64,000 nt of DNA from Psychrosphaera haliotis. GTDB taxonomy: Bacteria > Pseudomonadota > Gammaproteobacteria > Enterobacterales > Alteromonadaceae. Under the pieces are notes generated by a model that was not told the DNA's origin, made no database searches, and saw only the letters and a list, made by a program, of their open reading frames with translations. The stretch is taken from contig NZ_BAAAFQ010000007.1 of NCBI RefSeq assembly GCF_039523615.1, positions 248,001 through 312,000 of the forward strand. Reading direction: 5' to 3'. Positions 8,810 to 17,409 of this stretch are shown here, piece after piece; the stretch's first letter is position 1; each line of letters opens with the position of its first letter. Made by a program: the position numbers and the translations under genes.

Positions 8810-11161
8810 CTAACTTTTAAATACACCGTTGTTATCTTGTAACCAGGATTCTAGAATGTGAGCCTCGACCGGTCTGCTAATGAAGTACCCTTGTGCTGTT
8901 TCAACATTCAGTTCTCTTAATGCGGTTAAACTGCCGTTATCTTCTACGCCCTCAGCTACAATTGTCATGCCTAGGTTATGGGCTAGGCTAGTAATGGACT
9001 TAACGATTATCAAGTCATCTTTATTGGTAGCTAAATCTAATACAAATGATTTATCTATTTTTAACTCATCTACAGGTGCTCTTTTTAGTTGTTCCATAGA
9101 AGAATAGCCAGTGCCAAAGTCATCGATTGAAAGCTTGATTGACATGTTTTTAAGCATGTTTAATGCAAGCATAGCTTTGTCTGGGTCAGACATAATAGCA
9201 CTCTCAGTGACTTCAAGAATTAATGAGCTTGGAGCTACAGAGTACTTTTCTAATAGATTACTGACAAAAGGAGGAAGCTCCAAATCAGAAACATCAACTG
9301 CAGAGATATTGACGGCCATCTTAATGTTAAAACCGACCTCTCTTAAACGAACGTGTTCCTGTAATGCAGTTTCAATAGCCCAATGAGTAAGGTGCCTAAT
9401 ATTACCTGTTTGTTCTGCAAGAGGTATAAACTCATCTGGAAATATAAAACCATGCTCGGGGTGTTTCCACCGAACCAAGGATTCAACGCTAACCACTTTC
9501 CCACTCGCAACATCTATTTTAGGTTGATAGTTTAAAGTGAGCTGGCCTTCTTCAATTGCTTGTTTTAATTCCGTCATTAAGCTTAATCTAACAACAGAGT
9601 ATTTGTTATTAGACTCTTTATATCTTGTAACGCTGTGGTGTTGTTCTTTAGATTCATACAAAGCGATGTCGGCATATTGCATCAGCTTTTCGCTAACCTT
9701 TGTATCATTAGGGTAAAGTGAAACACCAATACTGACGGAGACATCTAGCGCGATTTCGTTTACGACAAAAGGACGATCAAAAAGGTGGTCAATTTGATTT
9801 GCAGCGACCAAGGCTTCTTGTTCGTTTTCAATGACTATATAAGCAGCAAACTCATCGCCGTCTAAATAAGCCAAAAACATGTTTCGTTGAGCGTTATCTT
9901 CAAGTCGCTTCGCTATTGCTTTTATGACTTCATCGCCAAATTCATGACCTAGCGTATCGTTAATGTCTTTGAAGCGATCAACATCCATCCAAAGTACCGC
10001 GAATGTATGATTTTCATATGTTGCAATCTGCTTTTTGATTTGCGACGAAAAGTAGATCCTATTTGGCAATCCAGTTAGAGGATTATAATAGGCTAGCTTA
10101 TGGTTTTCCTTTTCTCTTTTTTGGATTGCGCTCTGCATGCCAGCTAATGCAAATGATAGGGTTTCTACTTCTGACAATGTCTTATCGTGCTCAATGACGG
10201 GATATTCTCCCTTTCTAATCTGATTGGCTACGTTTGCCAGTAGACGAAGAGGTTTCGCAATACTTTTAGAAAAAGAGAAGGTTAAAAAAGAGATTAATAC
10301 CATAATAATGGCAATGGCTGCAGAGAGTTGAAGAATGAGTTGGTCATAATTTAGATGAGCTTTTGACTCAGGAAGTGTAAAGAATACATTGATAGGTTTT
10401 TCATTTAGTTCACCTAGGTATGATTGGTAAGAGATACTTGGCTTGTTATCTAAAAAAACTAAATTTGAGTTCTTTATTTTAGAGCTAGCAGTTAATGGCA
10501 CTAAGTCTATAAACGCATTTGTTAGTTGTTCTGGTTGCACGTTATCAATAGTACTTGCTTGTATTGTATTTGAGTAACGCACACTTAATTCAAAGTTGGT
10601 AATGGACTTTATGTCGGTAGAAAACAAGTTGGAAACGTTTAAGCCAGCGATTATATAGGCGTTTGGTTTAGGGATCCGTTCTACTTCTTTAATTGCTTGT
10701 ATTGATATTAAGTATAGGTTTCCGTTAATTAGACCGAAGCGCAGATTATTATTTAGTGGACCTATGTCCATTGGTTCTTCTAATACCGTTGTACTAACAA
10801 CGGGTTGCCTATTTTGATCAATAACTGCCATGAAATCTGAATTGAGACGACTCTGATAATTAACCAATGCCACTTGAAGAGACGTTGGATCTTTTTTTCC
10901 GCCTAAGATTAAGCTCTTGAGGCTAAAGTTCTTACTTGCAGCCTCTAAACCTCTATTTAGACCTACCGCTTCAGACTTTAATCGATAAAGTAGCACAGAG
11001 TATGAGCTTTCAAATTGAGCATCAATCTGTTTAGTTGAGTGTTCATAGGTTTGTTGTAACGTAACGGCTAGAACGGAACTAACCGTAATAATTAGCGCAA
11101 ACAGGAAAAGGAAAAAGTTACGATTTTGTAGCGAGCGGAAATTAATAAGCATCAAATTCAT
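8810..11161 (-). CDS. Membrane Cache-HAMP-GGDEF-EAL protein
   Basis: About 783 residues. It has an N-terminal TM helix (near 15-34), a periplasmic sensor region of about 235 residues with Cache-like character, a second TM helix near 275-297, HAMP, GGDEF (about 350-510) and EAL (about 525-775). The GGDEF signature is degenerate (LDGDEF instead of GGDEF), so cyclase activity is doubtful. The EAL domain keeps ESLVRW, the NIS Asn, EVTES, IDDFGTGYSS, the KIDKSF Lys, VAEGVED and QGY, so c-di-GMP hydrolysis is likely. Candidate starts are ATG 11161 and ATG 11152; a TTG at 11173 is also in frame. All overlap the end of the upstream cupredoxin gene, so the two are translationally coupled. The periplasmic part could read a signal from the cupredoxin or the barrel protein; that is inference. 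Confidence 0.85.
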   Translation of the reverse strand: MNLMLINFRSLQNRNFFLFLFALIITVSSVLAVTLQQTYEHSTKQIDAQFESSYSVLLYRLKSEAVGLNRGLEAASKNFSLKSLILGGKKDPTSLQVALVNYQSRLNSDFMAVIDQNRQPVVSTTVLEEPMDIGPLNNNLRFGLINGNLYLISIQAIKEVERIPKPNAYIIAGLNVSNLFSTDIKSITNFELSVRYSNTIQASTIDNVQPEQLTNAFIDLVPLTASSKIKNSNLVFLDNKPSISYQSYLGELNEKPINVFFTLPESKAHLNYDQLILQLSAAIAIIMVLISFLTFSFSKSIAKPLRLLANVANQIRKGEYPVIEHDKTLSEVETLSFALAGMQSAIQKREKENHKLAYYNPLTGLPNRIYFSSQIKKQIATYENHTFAVLWMDVDRFKDINDTLGHEFGDEVIKAIAKRLEDNAQRNMFLAYLDGDEFAAYIVIENEQEALVAANQIDHLFDRPFVVNEIALDVSVSIGVSLYPNDTKVSEKLMQYADIALYESKEQHHSVTRYKESNNKYSVVRLSLMTELKQAIEEGQLTLNYQPKIDVASGKVVSVESLVRWKHPEHGFIFPDEFIPLAEQTGNIRHLTHWAIETALQEHVRLREVGFNIKMAVNISAVDVSDLELPPFVSNLLEKYSVAPSSLILEVTESAIMSDPDKAMLALNMLKNMSIKLSIDDFGTGYSSMEQLKRAPVDELKIDKSFVLDLATNKDDLIIVKSITSLAHNLGMTIVAEGVEDNGSLTALRELNVETAQGYFISRPVEAHILESWLQDNNGVFKS

Positions 11162-11813
11162 CGCCCTCGTCAAAACCGTCGGTAGCTCTCAATAAAGGCT
11201 GTTTTAATGACATTGTAATATTTTGAGTACCAGATACTTTAACGAGTTTAACAAACTCACTGTCCTCAAATTGCAATAATGGATTGTGAAGTCGAAGCTC
11301 ATAGTCACCGGCTGGCAATTCGAGTTGAACAAAACCAGATTCATTAGTTTTAGCAAAATAAGGGGTATCGACTACATAAACATACCCCAACATCCAGTCA
11401 TGTATATTACAGCCTAGAGTTACGGTTCCTGCTTTATCAAATGGAATGGGCTCTGGCTTCTCCTCTTTGTATAACCTAAGCTCAAACTTTTTAGCTTCAG
11501 AAAAGGAGTAAACATGGTGTTTTACATTATCCGCATTTGGAAAGCTAATCTCCGCGCCCATTTGTGCCATTAGAATATGAGGTGAGAATTGTGTATCAAT
11601 TTGGTGTACTACTTGTGGTTCTGGTGCAGTTGCGTAACCGGTTTTTGGAATATTGATAGGTATTAACGATATGCCTACATTAGGAACTGATTGATGGTCA
11701 GTAGACAGCACTAATATATCTACTTTTTGAGAGGTAGCAGCGCTGGCGGAAAAGCTACTTACTAACAATAAGATGCTGAAAGACAACAAGACTGAAAAAA
11801 AAGTGAATCGCAT
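11142..11813 (-). CDS. Secreted cupredoxin-domain (methylamine-utilisation-like) protein
   Basis: 223 residues with a clear signal peptide (MRFTFFSVLLSFSILLLVSSFSASA). The mature part has a cupredoxin-like domain with probable type-1 copper ligands: His in NVKHHVYSFS, then Cys, His and Met in GCNIHDWMLGYVYV. A small carboxypeptidase-regulatory-like beta domain follows (PYFAKTNESGFVQLELPAGDYELRLHNP). Proteins of this shape are often labelled methylamine utilisation protein, but no amine dehydrogenase genes are present here. ATG 11813 is chosen because GGGG lies seven bases upstream and the signal peptide starts there. It is first in the operon with the c-di-GMP and barrel genes, and its 3' end overlaps the next start. 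Role: possibly a periplasmic copper or redox sensor partner (inference). Confidence 0.7.
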   Translation of the reverse strand: MRFTFFSVLLSFSILLLVSSFSASAATSQKVDILVLSTDHQSVPNVGISLIPINIPKTGYATAPEPQVVHQIDTQFSPHILMAQMGAEISFPNADNVKHHVYSFSEAKKFELRLYKEEKPEPIPFDKAGTVTLGCNIHDWMLGYVYVVDTPYFAKTNESGFVQLELPAGDYELRLHNPLLQFEDSEFVKLVKVSGTQNITMSLKQPLLRATDGFDEGDEFDAY

Positions 11814-11975
11814 AAATACCCCAATAAAATCGCTAAGAACCAGTGTACTGACATTACTGACTGTAGGCAAAAAATAAATAGATGCAGCGATATTGAGAAT
11901 TAATTTTTATAAAAGCGGCATGCTCTCATTAGAGGATTACTATTAAAAACATGCCTTTGCTAAGATTTACAGTGG

Positions 11976-13094
11976 TTACTTTATTAAATCAAAATCAGAT
12001 TTAAGGATATTGATGATTTCTTCTTTTGGGTTTTTAGATAATTGAATTGTGTTACCTGTAATTTTCTCAGCTATGTTTCTATATGTTTTAGAAACGTCCA
12101 TTAAAGCTTCTGCGGGTAGTGCGTTATTTTTTGCCAACGCTTCACGCTCTGGCATACGATTTTTGTTAAGTAAAATATCTGGATCTGGGAAGTGATTCAA
12201 AAGCATCTGTCTGAAGCCTTCTTTAGAGTTCTCTACTATATTGCCATTGTTATATTCTGCCGTATCCCAAATACGTGAAGAATCTGGTGTACCTACTTCA
12301 TCCATATAAATTAGCTTATCGGTACCTGCAGCATCTTTTACATAGCCAAACTCAAACTTTGTATCTACAAATGTTTGATCTATTTTTGCTAGCTCCGTGC
12401 TAATTAAGTCAAAACCTTCCAGTAAAAGACGTTGATAAAGGCTAACATCTTCTTTTGACTTAAAATTAAAGGCATCAAAATTATCGATAATATCTTGATT
12501 CGCAATGTTGGCATCATCAGCTTCAGGCACATTAGGTATACCTTTTAAGATACCTTTAGTTGATGGTGTAATGAGTTTTTCTGGTAACTTTTGGTCTTTG
12601 CTCAATCCTTCTGGAAGAGTAATACCGCAAAATTCGCGTTCGCCTTTTTCATAGCTTCTCCACATAGAGCCTGTAATGTACTGACGAGCAATGGCTTCTA
12701 TCATGACTGGTTTTGCTTTTTGGACTATCCAAACAAAAGGGTGAGGGATATCTAAAATATGACTATCAGCAAGACCATGTTGCTTAAATAAGCCGAACCA
12801 ATGATTTGAAATTGCATTTAGCGCTGCGCCTTTACCCGGTACACCTTGTAATCCACCTTCACCATGCCAAACACAATCAAAAGCTGATATACGATCGCTA
12901 ATAACCATAATTGCTAGCGGTGTATTAGGCTCTACGTCATAGTTCTTTTCAGCAATAAGGCGTTGGCTATCTTCAGCCGTTAACCAATATACAGACCGGA
13001 CTTTACCGCTGTGTACAGGTAAGTTTGTTTTGATAGGAAGATCATCATTTACAGCAAGTACAGATTGAGCCAAATTCATTGAGAGGGAATCCAT
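11976..13094 (-). CDS. purC: Phosphoribosylaminoimidazole-succinocarboxamide synthase (SAICAR synthetase)
   Basis: 372 residues, the long form of the family (E. coli PurC is 237). Conserved elements include HSGKVRSVY near the N-terminus, DRISAFDCVW, the EAIARQYITGSMWRSYEKG active-site segment, TKFEFGYV and the metal-binding DEVGTPDSSRIWD. It ligates aspartate to CAIR with ATP in de novo purine synthesis. Two ATG codons (13094 and 13079) could start it; neither has a strong ribosome-binding site. It is a single-gene unit, with a terminator for the upstream chemoreceptor gene 60 bp before it. No clear PUR operator was identified by eye. Confidence 0.95.
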   Translation of the reverse strand: MDSLSMNLAQSVLAVNDDLPIKTNLPVHSGKVRSVYWLTAEDSQRLIAEKNYDVEPNTPLAIMVISDRISAFDCVWHGEGGLQGVPGKGAALNAISNHWFGLFKQHGLADSHILDIPHPFVWIVQKAKPVMIEAIARQYITGSMWRSYEKGEREFCGITLPEGLSKDQKLPEKLITPSTKGILKGIPNVPEADDANIANQDIIDNFDAFNFKSKEDVSLYQRLLLEGFDLISTELAKIDQTFVDTKFEFGYVKDAAGTDKLIYMDEVGTPDSSRIWDTAEYNNGNIVENSKEGFRQMLLNHFPDPDILLNKNRMPEREALAKNNALPAEALMDVSKTYRNIAEKITGNTIQLSKNPKEEIINILKSDFDLIK

Positions 13095-13154
13095 TTATGT
13101 GAGGGAGCAAATTTGGCTTTAAAGTCTATCAAAATGAACGCCGAAATAGAAAAC

Positions 13155-13181
13155 AAAAAAGGCCGCTGAGCGACCTTTTTT
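13155..13181 (-). terminator. Terminator after the chemoreceptor gene
   Basis: On the minus strand an A-rich arm, a GGTCGCTCAGCGGCC hairpin (one mismatch) and a T-run form an intrinsic terminator about 20 bp after the stop of the chemotaxis gene. The A- and T-runs on both sides would let it work in both directions. Confidence 0.8.
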
Positions 13182-13202
13182 ATCAAATCTAATAACTGCA
13201 GT

Positions 13203-14822
13203 TTAAAGCTTAAATTTAGACGCTGCTTCAAGTAGATCATCAGACAGTGTATGAAGACTCTTCGATACGTCCCTAATGCCATCCAATGCTTCAAGAGAAC
13301 TACCAATTGACTGGTTCATATCGTTCACGTTTGTCATTACAGTATTCGCAACAGAAGTTTGTTCTTCAGTAGCCGTCGCTATTTGAGTATTTAGACCGTG
13401 GATAGTATTAATATGCCCAGCGATTTTATTAACAGACTTACCTGTTTGCGCTGCATATTCTTCGTTACGTTCAGCTTGAGCGCTTGCACTTTCCATTGAG
13501 TCAACTGAGGCTGTTGCAGCTTCTGTTAAAGCATTTAATAATTCTCGAATCTCAGTTGTCGATTTCGATGTTCTTGATGCCAACTCTCGGACTTCATCTG
13601 CTACAACCGCAAAGCCTCGACCTTGTTCTCCGGCTCTCGCTGCTTCAATAGCTGCGTTAAGAGCTAGTAAGTTTGTTTGTTCAGCGATTGACGTTATTAC
13701 GTCTAGAATTTGATTAACGTTTTGAGTGTCTTGTGCTAGCTTATGAATAACTGAAGATGCACCTTTAATTTCGTTGTTTAAAGCTTGAGATACCGCCATT
13801 GACTGGTTCAAGATATCCAAACTTTGATTGGCTTCGTTCTCCGCGTTCTCCGTTGCCACTGCCGCTTCATTAGCTGAGTTGGAAATCTCATTAACACTTT
13901 GGTTCATCTCTTCCATGGATTGTTTCACCATTTCTGAATCTTCACTTTGCTTATGCATTGCGGATTCGGCAACTTCCATGCGTTGTATTAATCGAGTGGA
14001 ATTATCTAAAAGCGGCTGCACTACAGCCATTACGTCACTGATAGCGGCCCTTAGTACTTCCATAAAACCATTAAAGTTTTTCGACATTTGGCCAATTTCA
14101 TCTTCGCTTCGAACATCTAGCGTTGATTTCAAATCGCCATCGCCTTTAGCCAATTCACCTAGTGTTTCAGCTGCATCTGATGCTGCTTGTCGAATAACAC
14201 GACCAATGAATACACCAAGCAGTACAATAAGAATTACTAATACCACTGAGACTGCAATACTTTGCATTATAGTATTTTCAGACCGTTCTTTTGCATTTTC
14301 TGCAAGCTCGACATACTCATGGTCTGATTGGGATTTATATTGCTCTAAATTATCATTTAATTGTTTAAACAACTCTGCTTTTTCAGAAGACTTTTGTTGA
14401 ATCACAGAGAAATCAGCGTCACCGCTTAGGAAGGTGCTCACAATTTCTTGAGCGGTCGTATTATATTGATCAAGGGTTTCTTCAAATTGCTCTAGCTTTG
14501 CGCGGTTTGCTCTATCAAGCTTTAAAATGCTTGTAATGTTTCCTTTAAGAACTTGATATTCTTCGTTTGCTTTAGCGATTAGCTCTTCATCCCCAAACGA
14601 GACGGCTTGGCTATACAACTCATCAATACGATTTATGATAAATGAATTTGCTGTGGATATTTTAGCGATTTGATACCGACGATCTTTTAGATCATCAATG
14701 TTTTTATTATTTTCCTGACTCGCTAGGGCATTTAAAACAATTACAATAATCAGTGCAATTAATGCAATTAATGTAATGACATTAATCTTTATGAAAACGC
14801 TGAGATTTTGAAATTTATTCAC
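13203..14822 (-). CDS. Methyl-accepting chemotaxis protein
   Basis: 539 residues with the standard transducer layout. TM1 is at about 10-30, a helical periplasmic ligand-binding bundle at about 31-185, TM2 at about 186-208, HAMP to about 262, then a long cytoplasmic coiled coil. The signalling tip is IAEQTNLLALNAAIEAARAG followed by EQGRGFAVVADEVRELASRT. The protein would relay an external chemical cue to CheA/CheW. The periplasmic domain has no Cache or PAS signature and looks like a four-helix bundle; the ligand is unknown. It is monocistronic, with its own terminator, and no che genes are nearby. Confidence 0.92.
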   Translation of the reverse strand: MNKFQNLSVFIKINVITLIALIALIIVIVLNALASQENNKNIDDLKDRRYQIAKISTANSFIINRIDELYSQAVSFGDEELIAKANEEYQVLKGNITSILKLDRANRAKLEQFEETLDQYNTTAQEIVSTFLSGDADFSVIQQKSSEKAELFKQLNDNLEQYKSQSDHEYVELAENAKERSENTIMQSIAVSVVLVILIVLLGVFIGRVIRQAASDAAETLGELAKGDGDLKSTLDVRSEDEIGQMSKNFNGFMEVLRAAISDVMAVVQPLLDNSTRLIQRMEVAESAMHKQSEDSEMVKQSMEEMNQSVNEISNSANEAAVATENAENEANQSLDILNQSMAVSQALNNEIKGASSVIHKLAQDTQNVNQILDVITSIAEQTNLLALNAAIEAARAGEQGRGFAVVADEVRELASRTSKSTTEIRELLNALTEAATASVDSMESASAQAERNEEYAAQTGKSVNKIAGHINTIHGLNTQIATATEEQTSVANTVMTNVNDMNQSIGSSLEALDGIRDVSKSLHTLSDDLLEAASKFKL

Positions 14823-14863
14823 ACTTCATCTACCTATTGTTTTGTCGAAAGCATTTAGTATAT

Positions 14864-14899
14864 CGGCGAGTGCCGCTAGCCCTTTAATAATAAAGGGCT
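14864..14899. repeat. Two adjacent hairpins upstream of the chemoreceptor gene
   Basis: CGGC-GAGT-GCCG (14864-14875) and a perfect 9-bp stem AGCCCTTTA-ATAA-TAAAGGGCT (14878-14899) stand side by side between the end of the ABC permease gene (15000) and the chemoreceptor start (14822). Neither is followed by a good T-run on the minus strand. They could end the ABC operon or structure the chemoreceptor leader. Confidence 0.5.
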
Positions 14900-14999
14900 G
14901 TTTAATGTTCGTCTGGTTGTAAATTAACCATAACTACTTGTAACGACTTAAGTTTAGACAAAGATCCCAATTCAACAAGGCAAACTAAAAAATAAATAT

Positions 15000-15767
15000 T
15001 TAGCTGCGTATTCCAATTCCTTTGTTAATAAGTGTCATGGCAATTGTAAAGAATATAACTACAAAGCCCACAATCATTGATATAGCGACAGAAAGATCAA
15101 CATCTGACACGCCTAGGAAACCGTACCTAAAAGCGTTAACCATATAAACAATTGGGTTTATTTTAGAAACAGATTGCCAAAACTCGGGCAATAAACTCAA
15201 GCTATAGAAAACGCCACCAAGATAAGTCAGTGGGGTCAGAATAAATGTAGGTATAATTGAGATATCGTCAAATGAATTAGCAAAAATAGCGTTGATTAAC
15301 CCAGCTAAGGAAAACACCATAGATGTCATTAGCACAGTCACAATTAATGTAAGTACACTGTGTATTTGAATATCAACAAACAGTAACGATACACACGTTA
15401 CGATTAAACCAACCAGCAAGCCTCGCAACATTCCGCCGCCAATAAAGCCAAGTACAATGACAAAGTTCGGAACCGGTGCTACGAGCATTTCTTCAATGTT
15501 TCGCTGGAATTTTGCACTATAAAAGGAACTTGCCACATTTGAATATGAGTTAGTGATCACCGACATCATAATTAAACCCGGGACAATAAAAGACATGTAG
15601 TCAAAACCACCCATTTCGCCAATTCTAGAACCTATTAGGTTGCCAAAAATAACGAAATACAATGTCATCGTAATAGCAGGTGGCACTAAGGTTTGAACCC
15701 ATATTCTCAGAAATCGAGTGCACTCTTTTATTAATATAGCTCTTAACGCTACTGAATAACTGCCCAT
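15000..15767 (-). CDS. yadH: ABC-2 type transporter permease (YadH-like)
   Basis: 255 residues, six predicted TM helices, ABC-2 permease fold. The short amphipathic start (MGSYSVALRAILIKECTRFLRIWVQTLVPPAITMTLYFVIFG) and the EMLVAPVPNFVIVLGFIGGG and PLTYLGGVFYSLSLLP segments match the YadH group. It pairs with the ATPase encoded just upstream, and stop and start overlap in TAATG. E. coli YadGH has no firmly established substrate; drug, lipid or polysaccharide export has been suggested for relatives. It is the last gene of a five-gene run with a metallopeptidase, mpl and ubiX. Confidence 0.85.
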   Translation of the reverse strand: MGSYSVALRAILIKECTRFLRIWVQTLVPPAITMTLYFVIFGNLIGSRIGEMGGFDYMSFIVPGLIMMSVITNSYSNVASSFYSAKFQRNIEEMLVAPVPNFVIVLGFIGGGMLRGLLVGLIVTCVSLLFVDIQIHSVLTLIVTVLMTSMVFSLAGLINAIFANSFDDISIIPTFILTPLTYLGGVFYSLSLLPEFWQSVSKINPIVYMVNAFRYGFLGVSDVDLSVAISMIVGFVVIFFTIAMTLINKGIGIRS

Positions 15768-16702
15768 TACGCGTTTGCTCCTTTTTTACCGTCTTCTACT
15801 AATCGAACAAATAATTCTTCTAATCGATTGGCTTTATTTCGCATACTTAAAACTTGAATATCTTGCTCTGTTAATTGAGTAAATACACTGTTCAAGCCTT
15901 GCTCTTTAAGTACTTCCACTTCGATTGTATGATTGTCTTTTATGTTTGTATTAAAGCCCGTAATCGTTGGTTCTTTGTCAAACTCGGCGGTATCTAGTAC
16001 AAAAGTTTCCACGTTCAATTTAGACAAAAGACTTTTCATTGAAGTGTTTTCACCAATAACGCCTTTATCAATAATCGCAATATTGCGACAAAGCATTTCT
16101 GCTTCTTCAAGATAATGGGTTGTCAAAATGATGGTAATGCCTTCTTTATTTAGCTTTTGCAGGGCATCCCACATACTGCGTCGAATTTCTATATCTACGC
16201 CAGCGGTTGGTTCGTCTAAAATCAATAGCTTTGGCTCATGCATTAAGGCTCTTGCTATCATTAGTCGTCGTTTCATACCGCCAGATAATGTGCGAGCTTG
16301 AGAGTCTTTTTTCTCCCAAAGATCTGTTTGTTTTAAGTACTTTTCTGCACGTTCAAGGGCGACTTTGCGTTCTACGCCATAATAACCGGCTTGGTTAACA
16401 ACAATTTGCAGCACAGTTTCAAACTGATTAAAGTTGAATTCCTGCGGTACTAAACCGATATGAGACTTAGCGTCTTCAAGGCTGGAGTCAATGTCATGGC
16501 CAAATACTTTCACGCTTCCTGAAGATTTGTTTACCAATGAGCTAATCACACCAATAGTCGTAGACTTACCAGCGCCATTTGGGCCTAACAGTGCAAAAAA
16601 GTCGCCTTCTTCCACCGTTAGGTTAATACCTTTTAAAGCCTCTACCGTTCTGTTTTTTGACTGATAGGTCTTTTTTAAATCTTTTATTTCTAATGCAAAC
16701 AT
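15767..16702 (-). CDS. yadG: ABC transporter ATP-binding protein (YadG-like)
   Basis: 311 residues. The ABC ATPase domain has Walker A GPNGAGKSTTIG near 40, the Q-loop (LVPQEFNFN), the signature LSGGMKRRLMIARAL, Walker B LLILDEPTAGVD and the H-loop (LTTHYLEEAE). A C-terminal extension follows, typical of ABC-2 exporter ATPases. ATG 16702 is preferred to the TTG at 16711 because it starts at MFALEIKDL, the usual beginning. It is 18-27 bp downstream of ubiX and overlaps yadH by one base, so the two products form a transporter. Confidence 0.88.
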   Translation of the reverse strand: MFALEIKDLKKTYQSKNRTVEALKGINLTVEEGDFFALLGPNGAGKSTTIGVISSLVNKSSGSVKVFGHDIDSSLEDAKSHIGLVPQEFNFNQFETVLQIVVNQAGYYGVERKVALERAEKYLKQTDLWEKKDSQARTLSGGMKRRLMIARALMHEPKLLILDEPTAGVDIEIRRSMWDALQKLNKEGITIILTTHYLEEAEMLCRNIAIIDKGVIGENTSMKSLLSKLNVETFVLDTAEFDKEPTITGFNTNIKDNHTIEVEVLKEQGLNSVFTQLTEQDIQVLSMRNKANRLEELFVRLVEDGKKGANA

Positions 16703-16729
16703 AGAATTCAAGGTTCTCTGTATATTTGA

Positions 16730-17401
16730 TTAACGAGTATAGCCCCATCTAGGAACTAGTGATTGTTCAATATTTAAATGATCCATGACTCTAGCAACCA
16801 TAAATTGAACAAGGTCTTTAATTTCTTTGGGATGATGATAGAAACCCGGTGCCGCAGGCATAATTGTTACACCTAGGTTAGACAATTTCAGCATATTTTC
16901 TAAATGAATAGATGAAAATGGTGTTTCGCGCGGTACAAGGATCAATTGACCCCGTTCTTTTATCACTACGTCAGCGGCTCTTTCAATTAGGTTGTCTGAG
17001 CTGCCAGTTGCTATTGCCGATAGTGTACCGGTAGAGCAGGGCAGCACTACCATTTGTTTTGGCGCTGCTGAGCCTGACGCTGGCGGGCTAAACCACTCTT
17101 CTTTGCCAAGCACTATAACTTGACCTGGTTTTGCTGAAAAATGGGTTTGGCACCATTGTGTGGACTGAGTCGGTGCGCTTGGCATGTCTAACGACATTTC
17201 GGTTTTTAAAACTACCTTTGCAGCCGATGAAAGCAAAAGATAAATCTGGATATTTTTATCAACGAGCTGTTGAATAAGCTCAAACGCATAAGGCGCACCT
17301 GAGGCTCCAGTCATCGCAATTGTTATACGGCGATCAAACTCAGAACTATTAAATGAGCTGTCTGAGGTGCTATCAAAAGTGTTGCTACTTTGTTCAGTCA
17401 T
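16730..17401 (-). CDS. ubiX: Flavin prenyltransferase UbiX
   Basis: 223 residues. After a 25-residue Ser/Asp-rich N-terminal extension comes the flavoprotein fold: ITIAMTGASGAPYAFELIQ, LPCSTGTLSAIATGSSDNLIERAADV, and the prenyl-phosphate region VPRETPFSSIHLENMLKLSNLG...PGFYHHP. The enzyme makes prenylated FMN, the cofactor of the ubiquinone-pathway decarboxylase UbiD. The extension is longer than in E. coli UbiX (189 residues) and low in complexity. The gene follows mpl by 8 bp in an operon; this mpl-ubiX linkage recurs in related bacteria. Confidence 0.94.
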   Translation of the reverse strand: MTEQSSNTFDSTSDSSFNSSEFDRRITIAMTGASGAPYAFELIQQLVDKNIQIYLLLSSAAKVVLKTEMSLDMPSAPTQSTQWCQTHFSAKPGQVIVLGKEEWFSPPASGSAAPKQMVVLPCSTGTLSAIATGSSDNLIERAADVVIKERGQLILVPRETPFSSIHLENMLKLSNLGVTIMPAAPGFYHHPKEIKDLVQFMVARVMDHLNIEQSLVPRWGYTR

Positions 17402-17409
17402 AAAGACGA

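Noticed and set aside
8810..11161. Active diguanylate cyclase in the Cache-GGDEF-EAL protein
   Set aside because: The signature reads DGDEF rather than GGDEF, so I did not claim cyclase activity; the EAL half appears complete.
13828..14400. Long open frame on the plus strand, opposite the chemoreceptor gene
   Set aside because: It lies wholly antisense to a well-supported gene, has a Ser/Ile-rich composition caused by the complementary coiled coil, and shows no family features or ribosome-binding site.
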